DNA of 45,591 nt from Clostridium sp. (GTDB lineage Bacteria > Bacillota > Clostridia > Clostridiales > Clostridiaceae), in assembly GCA_015058405.1 (NCBI GenBank), contig SVCL01000069.1:1-45591 (forward strand), written 5' to 3'. The translations under genes were made by a program, and so were the position numbers. Within the stretch, counting starts at the first letter, position 1, and every line of letters begins with the position of its first letter. The notes under the pieces were generated by a model. That model was not told the origin of the DNA. It ran no database searches and saw nothing but the letters and a program-made list of their open reading frames with translations. Shown one piece after another: positions 34,101 to 42,558 of this stretch.

Positions 34101-35539
34101 TCTTTTAAACTACCTTCTTTTAAAGCTAACTTATTAAGTTTACTTTGTGCATCCTCAACACCTTCTTTAAGCTTCTCGCTTTTATTTATATAATCTCTTT
34201 CTTCAGCCTCAGACTTATCATTTTCTAATTTTTTTCTTTCATAATCTTCTGTAACAAGTTTCCTTATAGAGTACCCAAGATTATTAATTTCTGGTTTTTT
34301 ATCTTCTCCTTCATTTTTTAATGTCTTTATTTTTATTTCAAGTTCTTGAAGCTTTCTTGAATGTTTAGTATATCTACTGTATACATCAGCACAATTCAAA
34401 ATATTTTTTTCTCTTTTTAAACTTAATAAATCTGAGTTATACTCTTCTTTTAAGGCAATTTTTCCATCTGCATTTTCATTCAGCCTATTAACTTCATCCA
34501 GTATTTGATGAACTTTCAATGAAACTCTTTCATATTCAACTTCTTTTATTTGTTCTGCATTTTTTAATAGATTTTCATTAATTTCAAATATACTCTGTTC
34601 TTTTATCTGAACAGCAGAAGATAAAGTTTTATAATAATTAGCTATTTTATTTTTATGAACCTCTTTATTACTTACTTGATTCTTAAATTCTAAGGCAGCT
34701 TGTTTTATTCCTTCTGCTTTACCATTAAAAATCTCTATTTTCTTTTTTCTATCAATATTACTTTTATTAATCTTATATTGATATATATATTTTTCTATTA
34801 TATCCCTATAGTTATTAATTCTATTTTCATCTTTATTTAACTTTTCCTCTACTATAGGAAGAAACCACTTTTTTACTAATCCTTCTGTATTCTTAGCTTC
34901 TTTAAACAATTGGGATAACCCTGATTCAGTTAGATTAACTTTTTTAATTATAGTTTCCCATTCCTTATTATCTATACCATATTCCTTTAACTTATCAAAA
35001 TACGCTCTAGAAGATGAAGAATTATTCATATCATAGTAGTTAAAATCATAATTACTATTCTTTTTTAATTCTTCAAATAACTTTTTACTATTTATAAAAC
35101 TTTTTATTCTTTTTCCTCGACCTTCATCTTCAATTATAGGGATGCTTTTTATATCATATTCATTTCGTGTCTTATATTCATATACAAAGTTAATTATGTC
35201 TAGTTTACTTTTAGAATCTTCATCAGATGCATTATCTCTTTTTCTTACCATCATACCAGTAAGTAAATATCCTGCACCATCTTCAAGATTCCATTCAACT
35301 AATATATATGTAGGTGTCTTACTATTAAAATAACTATCAAACTTTCTTTCATTTAAATCTCTATATTTCCTTCTTACAAATGGAGCCATCATCATTTGTA
35401 TAATAACTGTCTTTCCACCTCCATTTCTTAAATTTATCATTGTATTTTCTCCATTTAAATAAAAAATCTGATCATCTATCTTTGAAGTATTATTATTATA
35501 ATTTAAATTAGAAATCCTAAGATAATTAAAATTACTCAT
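31154..35539 (-). CDS. jetC: Wadjet JetC: SMC/MukB-like ATPase
   Basis: This 1461-residue motor of the Wadjet system extrudes DNA loops and senses small circular DNA. An N-terminal ATPase half (Walker A in MINLRNGGGKTVIIQMM, about 34-50) and a C-terminal half (signature NSGGEGFLSAF, Walker B VLIMDNPFAQTNAEHLLKP) flank long Lys/Glu-rich coiled coils around a central hinge-like region near residues 650-770. The Walker B has D-N rather than D-E, as in MukB/RecF-like relatives. The protein ends in SEDIQMRLF, which resembles a sliding-clamp-binding motif (see findings). Its start overlaps jetB by eight bases, behind AGGAGGAAG. JetD, JetA and JetB are encoded just upstream in the same operon. Confidence 0.93.
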   Translation of the reverse strand: MSNFNYLRISNLNYNNNTSKIDDQIFYLNGENTMINLRNGGGKTVIIQMMMAPFVRRKYRDLNERKFDSYFNSKTPTYILVEWNLEDGAGYLLTGMMVRKRDNASDEDSKSKLDIINFVYEYKTRNEYDIKSIPIIEDEGRGKRIKSFINSKKLFEELKKNSNYDFNYYDMNNSSSSRAYFDKLKEYGIDNKEWETIIKKVNLTESGLSQLFKEAKNTEGLVKKWFLPIVEEKLNKDENRINNYRDIIEKYIYQYKINKSNIDRKKKIEIFNGKAEGIKQAALEFKNQVSNKEVHKNKIANYYKTLSSAVQIKEQSIFEINENLLKNAEQIKEVEYERVSLKVHQILDEVNRLNENADGKIALKEEYNSDLLSLKREKNILNCADVYSRYTKHSRKLQELEIKIKTLKNEGEDKKPEINNLGYSIRKLVTEDYERKKLENDKSEAEERDYINKSEKLKEGVEDAQSKLNKLALKEGSLKEKVSSFDVYEEKFNRSYSEKFHRNIVGYFDDKEIIVLSEKIDSDKKKAEDEKKNIEKSIIETEQLLKSKTSEKESLDKIIVKLESDLGSIEEKVNTFNNELDSRKDIVRYVNLGEDNVFNNEEIIKEYDKKINLLNSEVQELYKDKNLISEEINRLKTGKIIEIPKEFLEVLKNNDIAIVYGMEWLKKNQYFLKENEEFVRRNPFIPYSLIMDKREINILKNICIEFFTSFPIPIIEREDLEKDISNGSDRLIDCKEIKFYISFNNKLLNEQELGKLLELKKKEEDNLQEKIEEKKAALDLYIDKKVFIKNSILTKELYEETLLSQENIRNQISISRKEIISLIKQVSECNDKIEDYKCKKDLLIVTLRNLGNKKKDYEELLIEYDKYCSSKEEYEEILKVKSKYELQIEKDKKELKFIEEQIEAIKEKIVNLKGKILECNKSLKIYGGYRDGVFIDKDLEDLVAEYNVITKKIYGDILELEEEKRNVAEEYASVEKQLIEKETEFELREEEFRNVVYDFSKESAVEKKITAKEQEIKKIEKEISNLETDIAVKKEKVSSLKKDLMKIANTDVPKDKENIYDKNFKEEIAKLNVEKDKLNEKKVKYESEKEILEKTKTSLEEYEFIVEDEIQIDINLDTLENEVKKMKRDYNLIEKKISEIEKQVYDLITKVSNEDIFKSDSLFKDAIGGLLKVYDDPINLLKQLEVVLDSYNKIVEKLMHDIEIINKEESNILNNLYEYMALVNENIDKIDDNSAINISGKSIKMLKISVVNIEENKELYIIRIKEYIENIRDYCVKLLESNESIKEYIEKSINIIKLYDEIISIGNIIVKLYKIEENKQKQITWDEVAKNSGGEGFLSAFVILSSLLSYMRKEDKDIFIRKEVSKVLIMDNPFAQTNAEHLLKPLIEISKKSRTQLICLTGLGGDSIINRFDNIYVLNLVSSKLKNGLKVIKSDHIVGEEEVEVMVSSQVKSEDIQMRLF

Positions 35540-36245
35540 CTACTTCCTCCTGTCCTAATGCTTTTAAAACTCTACTATAATTATTTTTATTTAATAAATT
35601 CCAATCCATAAAATAGTCTAATTTTTTAGTTGTTTTTATCATATCATCACTTTTTATATAATCTATTAACCCTTGATTTTCTAAAAAGATTAGCAGGTTA
35701 TAAATAAATCCTTCTTTAGTAGTTTTTGATCTATTTTGCTTATCCGAGCTTTTTAAAGACTCAAATTTTTCTAATATATTACTGAAAGCTATTCCATTAT
35801 CTTCATCATTTTCATCACTTCGTTTAACACCTTCATTTAGCTTCTCAGTAATAATATTCAAAAATTCTCCTACCTTAATAAAATCTCTTGATTTACTACT
35901 TAAGCCAGTAGAACCATAAAAGGTTACTATAAGCGTCATAATAACAAACTGAGATAAATAATAGTCCTTTTCATTTGCACCCGACTTACATAACTCCTTT
36001 TTCAGCTCTCCTTTAGAATATCCTAAAAAATCATTATCTTCTTTAGGAATAAAATATACTATACTTCCAAACTTTCTTACCTCACAATTTAATTCATCAG
36101 CCTCTAACTTTACTAATTCCTGCACATTTTCATTTTCAGAATAAATCTTATATAATTCTAATTCATCTTCTTTTAATTCCCTATTTCTCATTAAATAATA
36201 GATTATCCTATTTGCAAACTTTATTTCATCTATTGAATAGTTCAA
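35532..36245 (-). CDS. jetB: Wadjet JetB: MukE/KITE-like subunit
   Basis: This 237-residue protein is built of winged-helix-like segments (EIKFANRIIYYLMRNRELKE at the N-terminus; YLSQFVIMTLIVTFYGSTGL around 93-112; a C-terminal part ending RVLKALGQEEVDE). It belongs by size and position to the DUF6063-type JetB proteins of type II Wadjet, the equivalent of MukE. It binds the JetA kleisin and regulates the ATPase. It sits one base after jetA and overlaps jetC by eight bases. Assignment rests mainly on operon context, since this subunit is poorly conserved. Confidence 0.82.
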   Translation of the reverse strand: MNYSIDEIKFANRIIYYLMRNRELKEDELELYKIYSENENVQELVKLEADELNCEVRKFGSIVYFIPKEDNDFLGYSKGELKKELCKSGANEKDYYLSQFVIMTLIVTFYGSTGLSSKSRDFIKVGEFLNIITEKLNEGVKRSDENDEDNGIAFSNILEKFESLKSSDKQNRSKTTKEGFIYNLLIFLENQGLIDYIKSDDMIKTTKKLDYFMDWNLLNKNNYSRVLKALGQEEVDE

Positions 36246-36246
36246 G

Positions 36247-37869
36247 TTATATCCTCCTTTTAACTAATACCTCAAATAACAAATCTGAACATATTAAGTT
36301 TTTATAATCTCCGTTTTCATCTACAACATTTTTAATTTTTACATCTGGATTTTCTTCTATTTTATTTATTTTAATAAAATTAATATCCTTAAATCTTATA
36401 TCATTATCTATTATGTCTAGCACAGATCTATTAAGTTGAAATTCTATTTCACCACTTTCTATAAAAGTTTTTCTTTCTTCTAATAACTCTTCTATATCTA
36501 TATTTCTTACCCTTATCATCTCTACTATTACTTCTCTGAATATTTCTACAGTAGGTATAAATTTATCTCTTTCAATAATATCTTTATCTACTAAATTAAT
36601 TAATTCTGATAATGATACTTCACCTTTCTCTACTGAACTTTCTAGTATAATACTTATAATATTATTACATTTTTTAATTCTATCTCTCTTTTTATTATTC
36701 TTTTGTTCTTCTTCATTTTCTTCATTTAATAATTCTATTTCTTCATCTTCATCTGAGGTTTCTTTTATTGCTGCTTGAAATGTAAATGCCTTATTTAAAT
36801 TGTATCCTTTAATAGGATTTTTAAGAAATAATGGACTTAAAAATATATTTATATCCTCTAATAAAGATGGATTTTCAAGTATCTTATCGTATAATTCCTT
36901 CTTTATATCAAACCTCTCAATTAGAGCCATTTTGGATATATTCTCAAGTTCATTACCATAGATATTTTTTAAATCATAATGTGTTTTTAAAATTCTTTGT
37001 TCTTCATCTATTGTTTTACTTAAATACTCATTAATAATTCTTAAATTTCCAAGATTCTCTTCTTCCTTTTCATTTAAGTCACATATATTAATTTCTTTAT
37101 CTTCAAATTCCTTTATTTTTAGTTCAATAGCTTCTCTATGTAATTCAAACTTTTTATTATTCTCTCTTAAAATTTCTAAGTTTCCTTCAGTAACCTTTTT
37201 ATATTCTTCTACTGAATAAGTTAATGGAGATTCCTTAATTCTCCTTATGTCATCCTCCATCTTATGAATTCTATTTCTCATTCCTTTAAATATATTTTTA
37301 ATATCATCTACCGCTTTATCATAAGAAGCTTTCTTTAAATGCATCTTAAAAATAATTTCTTGTATAGTCATTTTTAAACTTTCTTCTACTTCTAAAGTTG
37401 ATAATATAAGCTCATAACCTTCATCACTTACATAATAGCTAACACGCCTTACATCTTCTACATATTCAATTCTATTTTTTACAAAGCATATATTTATCTC
37501 TTCATATTCACCACTTTTATAATTCATAGTTTTAAAATACATTGCTTTTCCTTCATTGCATAAAATAGTATTTACTATAAACTCCCCTAATTCCTTACTT
37601 TCATCATAAGTTATAGATTTTTTATAATAAACAGAATTTACTTCGTCTATAAATAAGCCTATATCATCTATAGTGCACAACTCTTCCTTAAGTGATTGTT
37701 CCATTATAAATATTAAAACTGAAAATATTAAATTATCCTGCTCATATCCTTCTATAAAACCATACTTATCCCAAGTCCTTTTAGATATGCTATTTCTAAA
37801 TAGTAAAGAATAGGCACCTATTTTCTTCATACGTTCATGGTGTACATTTAAAAAATCTAACTTCATCAT
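36247..37869 (-). CDS. jetA: Wadjet JetA: MukF-like kleisin subunit
   Basis: This 540-residue protein starts MMKLDFLNVHHERMKKIGAY, with an N-terminal winged-helix region and a long central helical part rich in Glu and Lys (about 180-300). The acidic linker DEDEEIELLNEENEEEQKNN lies near 373-392, and a C-terminal domain ends LICSDLLFEVLVKRRI. This layout fits the DUF5716-type JetA of type II Wadjet, which bridges the two JetC heads. It overlaps jetD by four bases (ATGA) and is followed after one base by jetB. Family memory supports the call but cannot be checked here. Confidence 0.83.
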   Translation of the reverse strand: MMKLDFLNVHHERMKKIGAYSLLFRNSISKRTWDKYGFIEGYEQDNLIFSVLIFIMEQSLKEELCTIDDIGLFIDEVNSVYYKKSITYDESKELGEFIVNTILCNEGKAMYFKTMNYKSGEYEEINICFVKNRIEYVEDVRRVSYYVSDEGYELILSTLEVEESLKMTIQEIIFKMHLKKASYDKAVDDIKNIFKGMRNRIHKMEDDIRRIKESPLTYSVEEYKKVTEGNLEILRENNKKFELHREAIELKIKEFEDKEINICDLNEKEEENLGNLRIINEYLSKTIDEEQRILKTHYDLKNIYGNELENISKMALIERFDIKKELYDKILENPSLLEDINIFLSPLFLKNPIKGYNLNKAFTFQAAIKETSDEDEEIELLNEENEEEQKNNKKRDRIKKCNNIISIILESSVEKGEVSLSELINLVDKDIIERDKFIPTVEIFREVIVEMIRVRNIDIEELLEERKTFIESGEIEFQLNRSVLDIIDNDIRFKDINFIKINKIEENPDVKIKNVVDENGDYKNLICSDLLFEVLVKRRI

Positions 37870-38876
37870 TCCTCCAATAAATCATAAATATTAATTATTT
37901 CTTGTGGTATATATAAATCTTTTGATAATATCTCTTCTACTTTTTTTCTGTACTTATTTGTAAACCCACTTAAAAACTCTTCTTTTATATTTCTATTCTG
38001 ACCTTCCTTAGTTTTTGGAAGTTCAAATTCTGATGCTTTATTAAGCATTTTCTCATATCCTTTTATAAAAGGTCTTATATCATACTTATTCTTAAAATCC
38101 CTATACAAACTTTCATATATAATTATTCCCTCATAATCGAGATCCCCAAAATAATATAAAACATTATTTTTATTACAAAGATAATCTTCTACAGAAATTT
38201 CATAATCCTTAAATGCTTTAATTATTTTCTTACCGCCTCCATAAATTACACTATCAATTTTGACATCAAAAATATAATTTTTACCTGTTAACAAAAACTT
38301 CCTCATAGTATAATATGTATCCTTATTTTCTAAAATTAAAACATTTTGAGGAGAATTTTTATTTACTGAATAATAAGCTAATGGTTCTGAAGTATTATAA
38401 AAATTCAAATATTCTAAATCTAACTTCAAATTTTTTAGTATAGTTTTTCCTTCTTCTTTCTGGATAAACTTCTCTCTTCCCCATATTTGAAATGATCTTT
38501 CATTCATTGATACTGTTGTATTTAATAAACTACTTTTATTTTTAATAAATTCATTTAACTGAAAAATATATTTCCTATGTTCTTTATACTTATTTATATT
38601 TTTCTTATAATAAGACATATCTAAGTTACTACAAAATTTAAAATTTATCTCTTCTATTAAATCATAATTATCCTTAAATTCACTAACTATACTGTATCGT
38701 AAGTATAAAGCAGGATTCTTACCGTTACCACCACTACTTTTTATAGGAATTATCTCATTATTACTTATTAAATTAGTAATTAATTTATAGAGCTCTGAAT
38801 ATTCTTTAATCTTATATATACTTTTTATTTCTTCTAATGTAACTTTTTTTTTAGTTATTCTATCTGCTAATTTCAT
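37866..38876 (-). CDS. jetD: Wadjet JetD: Toprim-type nuclease
   Basis: This 336-residue nuclease subunit cuts circular plasmid DNA once the JetABC motor stalls. An N-terminal winged-helix arm (about 1-70) precedes a central DUF2220-type region. The Toprim metal-binding residues are visible: E183 in VLILENKDTYY and the D-x-D pair D245/D247 in YYFGDLDYEGIIIYESL. It is the first gene of the operon, with AGGTG upstream of ATG 38876, and shares four bases with jetA. The jetD-first order agrees with type II/III Wadjet loci as I recall them, whereas type I has jetD last. Confidence 0.9.
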   Translation of the reverse strand: MKLADRITKKKVTLEEIKSIYKIKEYSELYKLITNLISNNEIIPIKSSGGNGKNPALYLRYSIVSEFKDNYDLIEEINFKFCSNLDMSYYKKNINKYKEHRKYIFQLNEFIKNKSSLLNTTVSMNERSFQIWGREKFIQKEEGKTILKNLKLDLEYLNFYNTSEPLAYYSVNKNSPQNVLILENKDTYYTMRKFLLTGKNYIFDVKIDSVIYGGGKKIIKAFKDYEISVEDYLCNKNNVLYYFGDLDYEGIIIYESLYRDFKNKYDIRPFIKGYEKMLNKASEFELPKTKEGQNRNIKEEFLSGFTNKYRKKVEEILSKDLYIPQEIINIYDLLEE

Positions 38877-38909
38877 TCAAACACCTACATTAATTTAAAA
38901 TTAACAATA

Positions 38910-38918
38910 ATTATACCA
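38910..38918 (-). promoter_or_regulatory. Extended -10 promoter of the Wadjet operon
   Basis: On the minus strand the gap before jetD contains TGGTATAAT, an extended -10 element, 34 bases upstream of the jetD start. The upstream -35 position falls in the T-run of the rubrerythrin terminator and has no good match. Confidence 0.5.
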
Positions 38919-38933
38919 TTTTTTCAAAAAAAT

Positions 38934-38968
38934 AAATACTCTTGATATTTATTTTCTCAAGAGTATTT
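38934..38968 (-). terminator. Rubrerythrin terminator
   Basis: Stem AAATACTCTTGA / TCAAGAGTATTT (12 bp), with the minus strand continuing as ATTTTTTTG. It lies 37 bases after the rubrerythrin stop and only 57 bases before jetD, insulating the Wadjet operon. Confidence 0.88.
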
Positions 38969-39004
38969 TATAACCAACTATAATTACTATACTTTACTTT
39001 GCTA

Positions 39005-39598
39005 CTATTCAAAAAGAGACTCAGAATATAGCATATAATATCCTTGTGGATATCGACATACCGGACAAGCCTTTGGTGCTTCTGTACCAGTATAAATATA
39101 TCCACAATTTAAGCATATCCATTGTTCTTCTTTATCACTTTTAAATAAAGTTCCATTTTCCATCTTTTCAGCTAACTTACCAAATCTATCTCCATGAACT
39201 TTTTCTATAGTAGATATTTTTTCAAAACTTTCAGCTACAGCAGTAAACCCTTCTTCTTTTGCTATTTTAGCAAATTCTTTATATACGTCATCACTTTCTT
39301 GATATTCGTCATGTTGTGCTGCTTTTAAAGTTTGAACTAAATCATCATATACTTCTACAGGATATGCTACTGAGTCTAAAGATATATTATCACCAGTAAG
39401 TTCTTTTAAATGATCATAAAATACCTTTGCATGAGCTCTTTCTTGCTCAGCAGTATATAAAAAAGCTTTTTCTAAAACTTCTAATTTATTTTGCTTAGCT
39501 AAATAAGATGCAAAAGTATATCTATTTCTTGCTTGGCTTTCTCCTGCAAAGGCTCTCATTAAATTAGTCTTAGTTTTGCTATTATTTAAATTACCCAT
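39005..39598 (-). CDS. rbr: Rubrerythrin
   Basis: This 197-residue non-haem iron peroxidase detoxifies hydrogen peroxide in anaerobes. The ferritin-like di-iron domain has its ligands in FAGESQARNRYTF, YTAEQERAHAKVFY, AAQHDEYQES and STIEKVHGDRF. The C-terminal rubredoxin domain (about 160-197) has two CxxC knuckles, WICLNCGYIY and KACPVCRYPQGYY. It starts at ATG 39598 behind AAGAAGGGTG. It is monocistronic with its own terminator. No clear PerR box was found upstream, only a short AATAAATTTATT dyad. Confidence 0.96.
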   Translation of the reverse strand: MGNLNNSKTKTNLMRAFAGESQARNRYTFASYLAKQNKLEVLEKAFLYTAEQERAHAKVFYDHLKELTGDNISLDSVAYPVEVYDDLVQTLKAAQHDEYQESDDVYKEFAKIAKEEGFTAVAESFEKISTIEKVHGDRFGKLAEKMENGTLFKSDKEEQWICLNCGYIYTGTEAPKACPVCRYPQGYYMLYSESLFE

Positions 39599-39692
39599 AT
39601 GTTACACCCTTCTTTTATAAATATTTTTATTTCATTAATCAATAAATTTATTATTATCCATATTCTTGTTTTTTATTCATATATTTATATAT

Positions 39693-39738
39693 AATAAAGG
39701 CCCATGAAACTCTTATTCGAACTTCATAGACCTTTATT
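39693..39738 (-). terminator. Hairpin after the small membrane-protein remnant
   Basis: AATAAAGGTCTATGAA and TTCATGGGCCTTTATT (minus strand, 39738-39723 and 39708-39693) form a 16-bp stem with two G-U pairs. Only a weak T-tract follows, so it is a terminator of moderate quality. It touches the stop codon of the remnant upstream. Confidence 0.5.
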
Positions 39739-39922
39739 TATCTAATTTCCTTAACCGTCTTACCATTATAGTATTCAAACGTAGAATTAGTTGTAGTTAT
39801 ATCATCAGTATAAATGTATCTAAATTCATCTTCCAGATACCCCATAATAACACTGCTCCTAAAATACCTATAATTATTAGTAATCTAGCTCCAATAATTA
39901 ATGATTTCTTTTTCTTATCCAT
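39738..39922 (-). pseudogene. Remnant of a small single-pass membrane protein
   Basis: ATG 39922 behind GGAGATTG begins MDKKKKSLIIGARLLIIIGI, a lysine-rich start and a membrane helix (to about residue 25). Near 39850 the frame changes to YLEDEFRYIYTDDITTTNST followed by FEYYNGKTVKEIR, ending at TAA 39738. Both parts have normal codon use for this genome, so the whole was one gene of unknown function, now frameshifted or shortened. Confidence 0.45.
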
Positions 39923-40061
39923 AATCAATCTCCAATACCAATTTGATTTTATTTATTAATATACTTGCCATAATAAATATATAAATTACATAATAAAGTT
40001 TTCTTTATGGATAAAACCCTATATTAAACAATTTACTATTTTTTCGATATTATCTATCTTT

Positions 40062-40550
40062 TTAATATTTAAAATAATCAAGCTTTGTAGGAATAATATA
40101 ATAATCAGAAGCAACTATTGCATTTTGTGTAAGCAAGTCAAAACTAGGCTGACAATCTACAAATACAAAATCATACTTATCTTTAAGTTTCTCTAAACCT
40201 TTCTCAAGCATGAAAAGGCATTCAACTTTATTTTTACATACATCTCTTTTATCCCTACCCTTCAACTTACAAGCCATCTCTAGATTTATATCATATAAGC
40301 CTAAATGTGAAGATATTAAGGATAATGGATTATTAGCTGTATACTCCCTATTTATATTTAAATCATTAATAATATACTTTTCCAAGCTTGTACTCTTATT
40401 ATTCAACTTATCATCAAACCAATTTTTTATTGTTTTTATATTACTATATTTTTCTGCCCACTCTTCTGCATGAATAAAAGAAAATGTTAAACTTCATTGA
40501 GGGTCTAAATCTAATAAAAGCACCTTTTTATCACATTCTAAATTTATCGT
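40062..40550 (-). pseudogene. ParA-family ATPase remnant
   Basis: Clear ParA segments are present: CDKKVLLLDLDPQ, an in-frame TGA (40494-40496) where glycine is expected, SLTFSF, a middle domain, and DFVFVDCQPSFDLLTQNAIV followed by SDYYIIPTKLD. The N-terminal P-loop (GGVGKT) is missing because the similarity begins abruptly near 40545. The C-terminus stops at DYFKY, about 90 residues early. It is therefore dead. ParA of this kind belongs to plasmids, integrative elements or the chromosome; no ParB or origin is adjacent, so the source is unknown. Confidence 0.82.
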
Positions 40551-40624
40551 TATAATAAATTATATACCTAAAACATACAATTATAAACAAACTCACTTCA
40601 TTTAATATGCAAAATGAAAGACTT

Positions 40625-41176
40625 TTAAGTAAGCTTCCTAAATGGATAGATATATAATACAACCCCAATTAAAGTAAGTATTAGTCTACTCATTATAAAA
40701 TCTAAAGATAACCTAAAAACAGGTTCACCTAAACTATCAACTGGTAATACTTTTGGCATATACGTTATATAACCTTTTGCAAAAATGTCACAAAAAGGCA
40801 TGCTACTAAAACCTATCAATGACAAAAGTAAAACAATAGGTATCCAAACATAAAGTAAAATCTGACTTTTACTCCCTAAGAACATACTCATTCCCAAAAC
40901 AAACACAAAAGTGGGTAGTAATATCACTAGACTTGGCAATAAAAAGCTTTGAAAATTTGTATAATTAAATGTTGTCTTGTAAAACACTAAACTTATTAAA
41001 ATACAGCATACCAAAATGATTAAATAAGAAATAAATATTGCTAAGTTTTTTGTAGCAATATATTTTTTCTGCGGCAAAGATATGCACGAAGTAATTTCTC
41101 TTACTCTTTGTTCATTCTTAGAAAAAATATCTGTGCATAAAAGCATCAATTCATATTTTAAAATTTTTTTATTCAT
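40625..41176 (-). pseudogene. ABC-2-type permease, N-terminal part shortened
   Basis: This 183-residue frame begins MNKKILKYELMLL, a usual start for an ABC-2 permease. It then passes directly to CTDIFSKNEQRVREITSCIS without the first membrane segments and extracellular region. Four or five membrane segments follow (AIFISYLIILVCCILISLVF; LLPSLVILLPTFVFVLGMSM; IPIVLLLSLIGFS; MSRLILTLIGVVLYIYPF). An internal deletion in the N-terminal third is the likely reason. It overlaps the upstream gene by eight bases and ends the eroded exporter operon. Confidence 0.6.
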
Positions 41177-42558
41177 TAATAATTGCCTCCTTATTTACAC
41201 TTGTTATATTTAAAAAATCAGTAAAAGATAACTTTTTTTCTTTTTTATCATAATATTCTTTATAAATAGCCTTCATAAAATTATAGTAATTATCTTCACC
41301 AATTTGTTTATATATTTTATAAACTGTAAGTGGTCCTAAACCATAAATTCTACTACCTCTTAGAAATAATGAAACATTATATTTTGAAAGCATTGATAAT
41401 TTGCTCATGTATTCAGGGTTTCTTTGATAAAAATTTCTATTTAGTTCATCCGCTTGTTCCTGCCATTTTCTAAGTAGTAGATTTTCAGCATAATCTTCCC
41501 CAAACTTTTCTGAAAAAAACGTAAATATATCAAGAGTGTCATTTCCTCTAGATTCAAATTCTTTATATGCGGCTAATGGATAGAAAAACTCCATTCAGTA
41601 AAACCATCCTCTTTAGAAATCTCTCTATTTTTATATCCTGAAGTTATAACTGTGAACTTTGAATCTACTTTAATTGTCCCTTCAACACTCATATTACTTT
41701 TTTCAATACAAACAACTGGAGCTACCTCACAGTTCTTCTTTAAACTAATATAATCCTTGTTTATCCCTACCGAAAAATCTCCATTTACACTAATTGATTT
41801 TGGTACACCTGAATAACTTATGCTAAGTTTAGCTTTAGTTTTTTTAGGAACAGTCAACATAAAAACATTTTTAGTCTTTGCACTATTTAAATTCTTTTTT
41901 CTATTTTTAAATCTATAACTATATTTGAAGTACATTTGACATTGGTATTTATAGCTGTATCTTTATCACCAGCAATAAGCATGGAAGCTAATTCATCAGG
42001 AGAAACTAATTTGAAGATTGGCTCATTTTTAAAAACCAAAAATATTCCCACAAAAGAAATCAAAAAACAAATTAATAACATCTTATATTTCTGACAATTT
42101 TTAAAGAAAGATTTAAATAGTCCTTTTTCATAGCATCTATTACACAACATCCCAAATAAAAATATTGATAAAGTTACTGTTAATCCAAATAACCTATTCC
42201 ACCACATTCCTAAAATATTATTACTAACTCCAAAGTTTTCAAAAATTCCACTAGCACCTGTTTGAATCCACATATATTGATAATTTATAGTTCCTGCTAA
42301 AAAACTAAATAAACCTGCTAAAAGCATAATAATACAAGTTATATTAACTTTCCTAAATATAAGATAAAATCCTGAAGTCATAAGAACTGATAAAATAACT
42401 GAACCTGTAATTATTGCAAAATGAGAAAGTATTAAATAAGAGAAATTGTTTAGACTCCCTATTTTAAATAGATAATAAGGAATCATTGTTATTATTGAAA
42501 TAGCTGTTGAAATAACACCAACCCATATTAAACCTATAATTTTAAGTGAATAATACAA
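41169..42558 (-). pseudogene. Broken ABC permease fused to an M1-peptidase-like domain
   Basis: Three frames carry consecutive parts of one protein. The first (41887-42558) has five or six membrane segments and ends DLKIEKRI. A frameshift in an A6 run near 41893 leads to NLNSAKTKNVFMLTVPKKTK followed by a beta-rich part ending at 41573. A further break near 41585 leads to FYPLAAYKEFESRGNDTLDI followed by the helical C-terminal part. This resembles permeases with an extracellular M1-aminopeptidase-like domain. The zinc-binding region expected before FYPLAAYKE is missing, so a deletion as well as frameshifts has occurred. Not functional. Confidence 0.7.

Noticed and set aside
39599..39690. PerR box before rubrerythrin
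   Set aside because: Only AATAAATTTATT-type dyads, expected by chance in such AT-rich DNA; no convincing TTATAAT-N-ATTATAA match.
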